NCBI RefSeq assembly: GCF_052055585.1
Contig: NZ_CP170485.1
Span: 806,001-870,000, forward strand
Source of the DNA: Oceanicaulis sp052055585
Lineage (GTDB): Bacteria; Pseudomonadota; Alphaproteobacteria; Caulobacterales; Maricaulaceae
Length of the DNA stretch: 64,000 nt
Direction: 5' to 3'
The notes under the pieces are model-generated. The model was given only the letters and a program-made list of their open reading frames with translations. It did not search any database and had not been told where the DNA came from. A program made the translations under genes and the position numbers. Below, one piece after another: positions 45,288 to 53,432 of the stretch (its first letter is position 1; every line of letters begins with the position of its first letter).

Positions 45288-47371
45288 ACGCTGCGATGAA
45301 GGATGTGGAGGCGCTGTCCTCCGAAGAAGCCGCCACCGAACTCGAACGTCTCGCCCGCGAAATCGCCAAGCATGACAAGGCGTATTACGAAAAGGACGCG
45401 CCGAAGATCTCGGATGCGGCCTATGACGCCCTGCGTGTGCGCAACAGCGCCATCGAAGAGCGCTTTCCCGAACTCAAGCGCAAGGACAGCCCGTCTGAGC
45501 GCGTCGGCGCGAAACCGTCCGAGCAGTTTGGCGAAGTGGTTCACGCCGTGCCCATGCTGTCGCTGGGCAATGCGTTCGAAGATCAGGATGTGCGCGATTT
45601 CGCCGACCGCATCCGCCGCTTCCTCAATCTCAGGGACGAGGCGCTGGTCTTCACCGCCGAGCCCAAGATCGACGGGCTGAGCGCCAATCTGCGCTATGAA
45701 AAGGGTGAGCTGGTGGTGGGCGCCACGCGCGGCGATGGCCGAGCGGGCGAGAACGTTACCGCCAACCTCAAGACCATTGCCGACATTCCCCACACGCTGA
45801 CAGGCGATGTGCCTGATGTGCTGGAGGTGCGCGGCGAGGTTTATATGAGCCATGCCGACTTTGCCCAGCTCAATGCCATGCAGGAAGAGCGCGGCAAGCC
45901 CGCCTACAAGAACCCGCGCAATGCGGCAGCAGGTTCCCTGCGCCAGATCGACCCCAATGTGACCGCCGAGCGCCCGCTGCGGTTTTTCGCCTATGCCTGG
46001 GGTGAGTTGAGCGAGCCCTTGGCAGACACCCAGTATGACGCGGTCAAACGCCTCGGGCAGCTGGGCTTTGTGATCAATCAGGACATGGAGCGGGTAGAGA
46101 GCGTCGAGGCTGTGCTCGCCCATTATCGCGCGCTTGAGGCCAAGCGCGCCGATCTTGGCTATGACATTGATGGCGTCGTCTACAAGGTGGATCGGCTCGA
46201 CTGGCAGGAGCGGCTGGGCTTTGTCGCCCGTGCGCCGCGTTGGGCCATTGCGCACAAATTCTCGCCGGAAAAAGCCGTCACCCGGCTTAATGATATCGAC
46301 ATTCAGGTGGGCCGCACGGGCGCTTTGACGCCGGTCGCCAAGCTCGAACCCGTCACCGTGGGCGGCGTCGTGGTGTCAAACGCGACTTTGCACAATCAGG
46401 ACGAAATCGAGCGCAAGGATGTGCGCGTGGGTGACATCGTGATCATCCAGCGCGCCGGCGATGTGATCCCGCAAGTGGTCGAGGTCGTGCTCGACAAGCG
46501 TCCTGAGGGGGCCGAGCCCTTCGCCTTTCCCACCCTATGCCCCGTCTGCGGCAGCCATGCCGTGCGCGAAGAGGGCGAGGTCGTTCGCCGCTGTACGGGC
46601 GGGCTGATCTGTGACGCCCAGGCGGTGGAACGGCTCAAGCATTTTGTCTCAAGAAAAGCCTTCGACATTGAAGGCCTCGGCGCAAAACAGATCGAAGCCT
46701 TCTTCCATGAGGGGCTGGTCAAGCAACCTGCTGACATCTTTACCCTGCGGGCGCGCAATGAGGCGGGGGCGATCACCCCGCCCATCCAGACCCGTGAAGG
46801 CTGGGGCGAGCGCTCTGCGGCGAACCTTTTTGGCTCCATTGACCAGCGCCGCAATATCGGGTTGGCGCGCTTTCTGTTCGCGCTCGGCATCCGCCATGTG
46901 GGCGAGGAGACCGCCCGCCTGATCGCGCGCAGCTTTACAAGCTGGCAGGCCGTGCGCGAGACGGCGGAAGCGGCGAACGAGCCTGGCGAAGCCTTCGCCG
47001 CCTTCATGGAGATTGACGGCATTGGCGAGACGGCGGTCAAAGCCCTCGCCGAATTCTTCGCCGAAAGCCACAATCAGGATGCGCTCAACGCCCTGCTTGA
47101 GCACGTGAATGTCGAAGATGCCGAACAGGTGGCCGCTGAAAGCCCCGTCGCGGGCAAGACCGTGGTGTTCACCGGCTCACTCGAACGCTTCACCCGCGAT
47201 GAGGCCAAAGCCAAGGCGCAATCGCTGGGCGCGAAGGTGTCCGGTTCCGTCTCGGGCAAGACCGACATCCTCGTTGCCGGTCCCGGCGCGGGCTCCAAGC
47301 TGAAAAAGGCGCAGGAGCTTGGCGTTCAGACCATGACCGAGGATGAATGGCTCGCGCTCATCGGGGGGTGA
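45284..47371 (+). CDS. ligA: NAD-dependent DNA ligase
   Basis: A 695-residue ligase. The adenylated Lys is in AEPKIDGLSANLRYE near residue 125; VLEVRGEVYMSHADF, KNPRNAAAGSLRQ and GYDIDGVVYKVD are core motifs; the zinc finger is CPVCGS...RCTGGLIC near 415-440; HhH repeats and a C-terminal BRCT domain (about 617-695; GKTVVFTGSLERFTRDEAK) complete it. It seals nicks in replication and repair. The start overlaps recN (ATGA). Confidence 0.97.
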   Translation: MNAAMKDVEALSSEEAATELERLAREIAKHDKAYYEKDAPKISDAAYDALRVRNSAIEERFPELKRKDSPSERVGAKPSEQFGEVVHAVPMLSLGNAFEDQDVRDFADRIRRFLNLRDEALVFTAEPKIDGLSANLRYEKGELVVGATRGDGRAGENVTANLKTIADIPHTLTGDVPDVLEVRGEVYMSHADFAQLNAMQEERGKPAYKNPRNAAAGSLRQIDPNVTAERPLRFFAYAWGELSEPLADTQYDAVKRLGQLGFVINQDMERVESVEAVLAHYRALEAKRADLGYDIDGVVYKVDRLDWQERLGFVARAPRWAIAHKFSPEKAVTRLNDIDIQVGRTGALTPVAKLEPVTVGGVVVSNATLHNQDEIERKDVRVGDIVIIQRAGDVIPQVVEVVLDKRPEGAEPFAFPTLCPVCGSHAVREEGEVVRRCTGGLICDAQAVERLKHFVSRKAFDIEGLGAKQIEAFFHEGLVKQPADIFTLRARNEAGAITPPIQTREGWGERSAANLFGSIDQRRNIGLARFLFALGIRHVGEETARLIARSFTSWQAVRETAEAANEPGEAFAAFMEIDGIGETAVKALAEFFAESHNQDALNALLEHVNVEDAEQVAAESPVAGKTVVFTGSLERFTRDEAKAKAQSLGAKVSGSVSGKTDILVAGPGAGSKLKKAQELGVQTMTEDEWLALIGG

Positions 47372-47389
47372 CTCGTCTCCCTCTCAAAG

Positions 47390-47479
47390 TGTCATTCACC
47401 GGTTTATCCGGTGAATCCATGCCGTGACCTTCGATCAGAACAACCGGCATGGATCCCCCGCATGACGCGGGGGATGATA
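47390..47479. repeat. Composite palindromic intergenic repeat, copy A
   Basis: Two arms, each itself a short palindrome (CACCGGtttatCCGGTG and CCCCCGcatgaCGCGGGGG), are linked so that the outer parts also pair: CATGCCG at 47418 with CGGCATG at 47445, and ATTC/GGAT-type ends. Similar CATGGATCCCCCGCNTNAC elements are scattered through alphaproteobacterial genomes (from memory). It lies after ligA and may fold as a cruciform or RNA hairpin. Confidence 0.6.
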
Positions 47480-47502
47480 ATGAGTGATTGTTAGAAGTAT
47501 GT

Positions 47503-47594
47503 GTCATCCCGGCCTGGAGCCGGGATCTACTGAAAGCGTCTCTGGGGGCAGAACGAAGTGGCTCCGGTAGATCCCGGATCAAGTCCGGGATGAC
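47503..47594. repeat. Composite palindromic intergenic repeat, copy B
   Basis: The 28-base left arm (from GTCATCCCGG to GGGATCTAC, 47503-47530) matches the complement of the right arm (GTAGATCCCGG to GGGATGAC, 47567-47594) at 25 of 28 positions. Each arm is also internally palindromic (CCCGG...CCGGG). The layout is that of a REP/MITE-like element of alphaproteobacteria. It lies 24 bases from copy A and fills the gap between ligA and the hydrolase gene. Confidence 0.7.
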
Positions 47595-47614
47595 AGGGTT
47601 GAGAGGGAAAAAAC

Positions 47615-48517
47615 CTACTCCCCCAGCAACCGCTCCACCTCACCCAGAATAACCGCCCACGCGGGCGCGGTCGGGTCGATGAGCTCGAAATGACCGGCGT
47701 TTTCCAGCGTGATCTCGGTGACCGTATCGCCAGCGGCTTCGGCTTCAGCCGCATAGGCCGCGCCGAACAGCGGCGGCACGATGGGGTCGAGGTCGCCTGA
47801 CATGATCACCTGCTCCACATGCATTGGCAGCAGCTGATCGGGTGAGGTGTCTGCATAGGGCGTGTCGCCGGGATGACCCGCGATCAGGGCGTCCACCGTG
47901 TCCGGCTCGCCGCAGCGGCCGGGGCCTTCGGCGCGGTAAAGCTCAAGATCATTGATGCCCGCGAGCGTGATGACGCCGTTGGGGATGAACGGGTCTTCCA
48001 CATAAAGCGGCGTGTCCTGCAGCTGGCCGCGCGCGGCGGCCCATAATGCCAGATGCCCGCCTGCGGAGTGGCCCATCAGCACGGTGCGGCGCGGATCAAT
48101 CGGATAATCGCGAGTGAGCTGGCGGGCATAGTCCACGCCCCAGGCCACGCTCTCAAACGTCCCCGGATACCCGCCCGTCTCATGGCCCAGACGCGGATAG
48201 GTGATGTTCCACACCGCGATGCCGCGATCCTTGAGATCGGCATTGAGCTGGTCCTGCAGGATGGTGCCCGGAATAGCCGCCTGCCAGCAGCCGCCATGGA
48301 TCATGATGACCAGCGGGAAGGGGCCATCGCCGTCCGGAAGCCACAGCTCGCCATATTGCTCCTCGCCCTCGCCGTACTCGATCCGGGCGTCAGCGGGTGC
48401 GCGTTCCCGGTCGAGAAGGTTCTGCCAGCTGATCGGGCGCGCGTCGGCGTGCGGGTCTTGAGCGCAAGCAGGTGCGGCGAGGAGGAGGGCGGCGGTGAGG
48501 CAGATGGCGAGGCGCAT
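47615..48517 (-). CDS. Exported alpha/beta-hydrolase
   Basis: A 300-residue protein with a signal peptide (about 1-19, ending APACA). The alpha/beta-hydrolase fold shows in the oxyanion-hole VIMIHGGCWQ near residue 92 and the nucleophile elbow MGHSAGGHLALWAAA near 147; the Asp is probably in SGDLDPIVPP and the His in ENAGHFELIDP. It resembles the BD-FAE/esterase-lipase family; the substrate is unknown. Its start codon touches the stop of the HEPN-like gene without a spacer, so translation may be coupled. Confidence 0.88.
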   Translation of the reverse strand: MRLAICLTAALLLAAPACAQDPHADARPISWQNLLDRERAPADARIEYGEGEEQYGELWLPDGDGPFPLVIMIHGGCWQAAIPGTILQDQLNADLKDRGIAVWNITYPRLGHETGGYPGTFESVAWGVDYARQLTRDYPIDPRRTVLMGHSAGGHLALWAAARGQLQDTPLYVEDPFIPNGVITLAGINDLELYRAEGPGRCGEPDTVDALIAGHPGDTPYADTSPDQLLPMHVEQVIMSGDLDPIVPPLFGAAYAAEAEAAGDTVTEITLENAGHFELIDPTAPAWAVILGEVERLLGE

Positions 48518-49108
48518 TTATTGATCCGTTTGAAAACTGATGTGAGAGAAGAAAGTCTGAGCCTGAACAATTAAATCATTGATTTCTTGTCGCTCTTCCG
48601 CGCCGGAGTGCATGAAGGACCACCCATCTTCGAAAACATCCTTGATAATGGAAAGCAGGTCCAAGCCCAATTGAGGCAATCCTGCTTTCTCGATTGACCA
48701 CACCATAGGAGAATAGTGAGCAAACTTATTTCGTAAGCTTTGAAGCAACTGGAATGATTTGAATTGTGAATCTGAAATTGAAATATTTGGACCTGCCTCT
48801 TCTAAGCGCTTCTCAGCACCGCTGAGGCGAGAAATCAAAGTGGCTGGATCCGCAAGGCGTTCTTTAAATTTCCCCGATAGATTGCCAGACGTCAAAGAGG
48901 CATACGTTTGGTTTGCGCTTTTCTCGGTAAGGGCGCCAATTTGTGCTGACCCTGATAGATTGCAGACTGCAGCACCCTGAAGAGCGCTAAACAGTGATAT
49001 TAAGGCCCATTTCCAAGCAGCAGGGTCGGCTTGAGTATCAATTAGAGATCGATTGAGTTGCCTCAATGAAGATAAAACGTCTGAGCGCTCAGTAAATCGT
49101 ATCCACAT
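48518..49108 (-). CDS. HEPN-like protein of unknown function in an AT-rich patch
   Basis: A 196-residue helical protein. Near residue 128 it reads LQSLRNKFAHYSP, containing R-N-x3-H (RNKFAH), the Rx4H signature of HEPN proteins, followed by WSIEKAGLP, a stretch I recall from uncharacterised relatives. HEPN domains are often RNases or RNA-binding modules. The gene is clearly AT-richer than its neighbours (a 60-base line at 48721 is about one third G+C), with different codon use, which suggests transfer. It sits between the uvrD helicase and the hydrolase, 12 bases after uvrD on the same strand. Confidence 0.6.
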   Translation of the reverse strand: MWIRFTERSDVLSSLRQLNRSLIDTQADPAAWKWALISLFSALQGAAVCNLSGSAQIGALTEKSANQTYASLTSGNLSGKFKERLADPATLISRLSGAEKRLEEAGPNISISDSQFKSFQLLQSLRNKFAHYSPMVWSIEKAGLPQLGLDLLSIIKDVFEDGWSFMHSGAEERQEINDLIVQAQTFFSHISFQTDQ

Positions 49109-49120
49109 TGGGTTTCATCC

Positions 49121-51421
49121 CTAAGGCGCCGCTTCTACAAAGCTGGCGACGACCTTTTTCTCGCCGGCCTTGTCAAAGGCGACGGTGAGCTTGGCGCCGT
49201 CGGCGGCTTTGACGGTGCCATAGCCGAATTTCTGGTGGAAGACGCGGTCGCCGCGTTTCCATTTCGAGTTTCCGCCCACTGAGCTGGTGTCAATCAGCGT
49301 GGCCTTGCCCTCGATGACGCCGGGATCGGCGCGGCGGCCGGACGCCTTGCTGGCCTGGAAGCGTTTCCAGCCGGGGCTTTCATAGCTCGATTTGAAGGGG
49401 TCGGCGACTTCCGCCACGCCCTCAAAACCCGGCCCGGCGTCGTAATAGCCGGTTTCGGATTTGGCTTCGCAATGCTCGGGCGGCATTTCGTCGATAAAGC
49501 GCGAAGGCAGCACCGATTGCCAGCGGCCAAAGATCATCCGGTTGGCGGTGAAGCTGATGACGGCGCGTTCGCGGGCGCGGGTGATGCCCACATAAGCCAG
49601 GCGCCGTTCCTCTTCGAGCGCCGCCGTGCCGCCTTCATCCATGGAGCGTTGGGAGGGGAAGACCGTCTCTTCCCAGCCCGGGAGGAAGACGAGCGGGAAT
49701 TCGAGGCCCTTGGCGGCGTGCAGCGTCATGATCGAGACTTCATCGCCGTTCTCGGTGCGGTCGGCATCCGAAACGAGGGCGATGTGCTCAAGGAAGGCTT
49801 CAAGGCTGTCAAACTCGCCCATGGAGCGGACGAGTTCTTTCAGGTTGTCGAGCCGGCCAGCGGCCTGCGGGCTCTTGTCCTCGCGCCACATGGCCGTATA
49901 GCCGCTTTCATCGAGAATGATTTCGGCAAGCTCGTCATGGCGCATGGTCTCGGCCTGCTCGGCCCAGCGTTCAAGATCGCGCAGGAAGGCGATGAGGCCG
50001 GTGCGGCCCTTGCCCTTGATCTCGTCGGTCTGGGTCATCAGGCGCGCGGCCTCGGCCATCGAAACCTGCGCGCCGCGCGCGGCCATGGCGATCTTCTGCA
50101 CAGACGTATCGCCAACGCCGCGCTTGGGGGTGTTCACCACGCGCTCGAACGCCAGATCATCTGACAGGCTGCGCACCAGCCGCAGATAGGCGAGGGCGTC
50201 GCGGATCTCGGCGCGTTCAAAGAAGCGCGGTCCGCCGATGACCTTGTAGGGCAGGCCCAGCATGATGAAGCGGTCTTCAAAGGCGCGCATCTGCCAGGAC
50301 GCCCGCACCAGAACGGCGATGTCGGAATGCTTGCCGCCGCCCTTGATGTGCGCCTCGATCTCGTCGGCGACAAAGCGCGCTTCCGCTTCGCCGTCCCACA
50401 GGCCCGAGACCTGAACCTTGTGACCGGCCTGATCCTCGGTCCACAGCGTCTTGCCCAAGCGCGCCTTGTTGGCGGTGATCAGGCCCGCCGCCGCGCCGAG
50501 GATATGGCCGGTGGAGCGGTAATTGCGCTCGAGCCGAATGACCGTCGCGCCGGGGAAGTCCTGTTCAAAGCGCAGGATGTTGTCCACCTCCGCGCCGCGC
50601 CAGCCATAGATCGACTGGTCGTCATCACCCACGCAGCACACATTGCCAGACCCGCGCGCCAGAAGCCGCAGCCACAGATACTGGGCGACGTTGGTGTCCT
50701 GATATTCGTCCACCAGCAGATAGCGGAACTTGCGATGGAAGTCGGCCAGCACATCGTCATGGTTCTGGAAGATGGTGATGTTGTGCAGCAGAAGATCGCC
50801 GAAATCGCACGCATTCAGTACGCTCAGGCGATCCTGATAGAGCTTGTAGAGTTTCTGGGCCTTGCCGTCCGCGAAGCTCCACTTGTCCTCTTCGGGGATG
50901 CGTTCGGGCGTCTGGGCGCGGTTCTTCCAGCCATCAATCAGGCTGGCGAGATGGCGCGGCGTCCAGCGTTTCGTATCAATGCCTTCAGCCTCGAGGATCT
51001 GCTTGAGAAGCCGCAGCTGGTCGTCGGTGTCGAGAATGGTGAAGCTCGATTTCAGGCCCACCAGCTCGGCATGCCGGCGCAGAATCTGGGCGGCGATAGA
51101 GTGGAAGGTGCCCAGCCAGGGCAGGCCCTCGACCTGTTCGCCGATGATCTTGCCCACCCGCTCCTTCATCTCGCGCGCGGCCTTGTTGGTGAAGGTCACC
51201 GCCAGGATGTTCCAGGGCTGCGCCTTGCCGGTGGCCAGAATGTGCGCCAGCCGCGTGGTCAGAACGCGCGTCTTGCCCGTGCCCGCGCCTGCCAGAACCA
51301 GCACCGCGCCGTCAATCGCCTCGACCGCCGCGCGCTGTTCGGGGTTCAACCCGTCCAGATAGGCGGCGTTAGCGCTCGGCGCCCGCGGGGCCGCCTGCTG
51401 GGAAAGGGGAAGAGAGGACAT
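49121..51421 (-). CDS. UvrD/PcrA-type superfamily 1 DNA helicase
   Basis: A 766-residue SF1A helicase. In order: Q motif LNPEQRAAVEAIDG (near 25), Walker A AGAGTGKTRVL (near 43), LAVTFTNKAAREMKERV (Ia), LLVDEYQDTNVAQY (II), GDDDQSIYGWRGA (III), LERNYRS (IV), MTLHAAKGLEFPLVFL (V) and VGITRARERAVISF (VI). The C-terminal ~100 residues include VFHQKFGYGTVKAADGAKL, the Tudor-like tail of PcrA/UvrD. It acts in repair and removal of RNA polymerase. The start is the ATG at 51421; the frame is open to 51469. A degenerate LexA-like box lies before it. Confidence 0.95.
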   Translation of the reverse strand: MSSLPLSQQAAPRAPSANAAYLDGLNPEQRAAVEAIDGAVLVLAGAGTGKTRVLTTRLAHILATGKAQPWNILAVTFTNKAAREMKERVGKIIGEQVEGLPWLGTFHSIAAQILRRHAELVGLKSSFTILDTDDQLRLLKQILEAEGIDTKRWTPRHLASLIDGWKNRAQTPERIPEEDKWSFADGKAQKLYKLYQDRLSVLNACDFGDLLLHNITIFQNHDDVLADFHRKFRYLLVDEYQDTNVAQYLWLRLLARGSGNVCCVGDDDQSIYGWRGAEVDNILRFEQDFPGATVIRLERNYRSTGHILGAAAGLITANKARLGKTLWTEDQAGHKVQVSGLWDGEAEARFVADEIEAHIKGGGKHSDIAVLVRASWQMRAFEDRFIMLGLPYKVIGGPRFFERAEIRDALAYLRLVRSLSDDLAFERVVNTPKRGVGDTSVQKIAMAARGAQVSMAEAARLMTQTDEIKGKGRTGLIAFLRDLERWAEQAETMRHDELAEIILDESGYTAMWREDKSPQAAGRLDNLKELVRSMGEFDSLEAFLEHIALVSDADRTENGDEVSIMTLHAAKGLEFPLVFLPGWEETVFPSQRSMDEGGTAALEEERRLAYVGITRARERAVISFTANRMIFGRWQSVLPSRFIDEMPPEHCEAKSETGYYDAGPGFEGVAEVADPFKSSYESPGWKRFQASKASGRRADPGVIEGKATLIDTSSVGGNSKWKRGDRVFHQKFGYGTVKAADGAKLTVAFDKAGEKKVVASFVEAAP

Positions 51422-51454
51422 GACGCAGGCTTTCGCACTTCGATTCGCAGATGA

Positions 51455-51469
51455 GAACGAAACTAGCAC
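51455..51469 (-). promoter_or_regulatory. Degenerate LexA-like box before the uvrD/pcrA gene
   Basis: GAAC-N7-GCAC (one mismatch to the alphaproteobacterial GAAC-N7-GAAC) lies 34 bases before the start. uvrD is often in the SOS regulon, but the match is imperfect. Confidence 0.3.
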
Positions 51470-51513
51470 ATCCGTAAGCGAAACGTAGGGGCGGCGATGT
51501 CATAGGTCAGGCG

Positions 51514-53166
51514 CTAGCGATGCTCTTCCTCATGCCGGGCCTGCAGCGCGTGGGCGTAGGCGGCGTGGGCGTCGGCCTTGGTGATATAGCCCACAATGGG
51601 CTGGTCGCCATGACGGGAGCGGACCTGCGCCCCGTCGATCTTCTCGGCTGAGAAGAAGCCCATCACCCGGCCCAGATAATCATCGTCATAGACGCAAGGC
51701 TCATCGAGCTCGCCCCGGGTGTCATGGCTGTCGAGCGGGGTCATGATATCGCGCGCGCGAATGGTCTGCAGGATGACGCGGGCATCGCCCTGGGTGAGGT
51801 CAAAGCCGTGCCGCTCGACCTGCTTGTGAAAGAAGCTGCCCTTGGTGATCGAAGTGGTGATGACGCTGGCCAGCGACACGCAGACCAGTAGCGCGATCGA
51901 GGCTTCATAGCTGGCGGTCAGTTCAAACACGATCAGCGTGGTGGATAGCGGCGCGCCCAGCACCGCCCCACCCACAGCGCCCATGCCGATAACGGCGAAA
52001 TAGGCGCTGCCGGCGCTGTCCGGGCCCAGAATGGGAGCGATCAGCGCACCATAGAGCGCGCCCAGCATGGCGCCGAGATAGAGCGAGGGCGCGAAGATGC
52101 CGCCGCCAAAGCGGAAGGCCATGGTGGCGACGATGGCGGCGAGCTTGAGCACGATCAGAGCGGCCAGCGTGGCGATGGCGTAACCGCCCGCAAGCGCGAT
52201 CGAAGTCGCTTCATAGCCCACCCCCAGCACCTCTGGCGCGAGCAGGCCGAGCCCGCCGATCAGCAGCCCGCCGAAGGGCGGCAGGATCCAGAGCGGGATG
52301 GAGAGCGCTTGCGCCCGGGTCGCCAGATGGCGCGGCACGTTGAAGGCCAGCATCACACAGGCGATGGCGAGCGCGGCGGAGACGAGACCGAGCGGAATGA
52401 TCGCGATGAAGTCCGCAAGGCTGGCGGGGGGGACCTCGGGAACGGAAAAGGCAGGCGTGGCGCCGAAATGGATGCGCGAGAGGATGGCGCCGATCACACT
52501 GGCGGCGGCGACCGGGCCGATCGAGCGCAGCGCGTAATGGCCCAGCACGACCTCGAAGGCAAAGAGAGCGCCGGCGACAGGGGCATTAAAGCTGGCGGCC
52601 ACCGCCGCCGAGGCGCCGCAGGCGAGCATGATGCGCGCGCCCCGCGCCGGCAGGTTCAACGGTTGGCTGATAAAGCTTGCGAGCGCGGCGCCCAGATTGA
52701 CCGATGGACCTTCACGTCCGGTCGAACCGCCCGCGCCAATGGAGACCGCGTGCACAAGGGCGGACCAGACGCTGGGCATCAGCGCCATCTTGCCGCCCTG
52801 GGCGGCGCGCGCTTCCATCACATCCGCCACGCCCTCGGCGCGGATTTCAGGCAGCCATTTGGTCTTAAGGCCCACATAAAGCAGGAGCGAGACGACGCAG
52901 CCGCCTGCGACGGGCGCCAGGATCACCATGATCGCGGGGAGGGTGGAGGCGGTGCTGGCGAGGCGTTCGGAGAACTCGCCAAAGGCGATGAGCTGGACGG
53001 ACTGGATCGCAAGGCGCAAACCGATCGCCGCATATCCCGCAACAACGCCCACCACCAGCGCCAGCAGCCAGAGCGCAGGGGAGCGCCCGTCCGCAAAGCT
53101 GTTCTTCAGATAGCGAAGCAGTTTGTCGAGTGGCGAAAGGGGCGGCGGGGTGACGGCGGTGCTCAT
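51514..53166 (-). CDS. ClC-family anion channel/antiporter with C-terminal CBS-like region
   Basis: A 550-residue membrane protein with the 18-helix ClC pattern. The gating-glutamate motif is intact (GSTGREGPSVNLGA near residue 148), as is GGGIFAPSLYLGAMLG near 350. The first anion-coordinating motif, usually GSGIPE or xHGVPE, reads AEGVADVME here, with Glu in the Ser position and Ala for Pro. The last ~110 residues (from RARDIMTPLDSHD) resemble a CBS module. The transport substrate may therefore differ from chloride. The gene stands alone. Confidence 0.88.
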   Translation of the reverse strand: MSTAVTPPPLSPLDKLLRYLKNSFADGRSPALWLLALVVGVVAGYAAIGLRLAIQSVQLIAFGEFSERLASTASTLPAIMVILAPVAGGCVVSLLLYVGLKTKWLPEIRAEGVADVMEARAAQGGKMALMPSVWSALVHAVSIGAGGSTGREGPSVNLGAALASFISQPLNLPARGARIMLACGASAAVAASFNAPVAGALFAFEVVLGHYALRSIGPVAAASVIGAILSRIHFGATPAFSVPEVPPASLADFIAIIPLGLVSAALAIACVMLAFNVPRHLATRAQALSIPLWILPPFGGLLIGGLGLLAPEVLGVGYEATSIALAGGYAIATLAALIVLKLAAIVATMAFRFGGGIFAPSLYLGAMLGALYGALIAPILGPDSAGSAYFAVIGMGAVGGAVLGAPLSTTLIVFELTASYEASIALLVCVSLASVITTSITKGSFFHKQVERHGFDLTQGDARVILQTIRARDIMTPLDSHDTRGELDEPCVYDDDYLGRVMGFFSAEKIDGAQVRSRHGDQPIVGYITKADAHAAYAHALQARHEEEHR

Positions 53167-53208
53167 GCCCCCTTCAAACCCCGCACGCCGCGTATCGTCA
53201 ACTCCGGA

Positions 53209-53427
53209 TCAGCCCTGATCGACTGTGAGCGCGCGGTTGAGCGCCCACACCCGGCAGGCGCTCGACAGCGGCTGGTCAGGCTCACGCAACTCGTCGATCG
53301 AGGTGATGAGCCCGGCCAGGGATCCGCCGGTTTCGTTCAGCTCTGCATCGATCACGGACCAGAACTCCGGCTCGAGCGCCAGAGAGGTTGCGTGTCCTCT
53401 GAGGGTGACTGAACGTTTTTTAAGCAT
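53209..53427 (-). CDS. Ribbon-helix-helix protein (RHH_4-like)
   Basis: A 72-residue protein reading KRSVTLRGHATSLALEPEFW at its start and LSSACRVWALNRAL at its end, the pattern of the alphaproteobacterial RHH_4 family of small DNA-binding proteins. The N-terminal strand would contact DNA and the later helices dimerise. The ATG is 5 bases after the stop of the Old Yellow Enzyme gene, so the two are co-transcribed. Similar RHH genes lie near fumC/DUF4169 in other alphaproteobacteria (recollection). Confidence 0.72.
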   Translation of the reverse strand: MLKKRSVTLRGHATSLALEPEFWSVIDAELNETGGSLAGLITSIDELREPDQPLSSACRVWALNRALTVDQG

Positions 53428-53432
53428 GGTGT

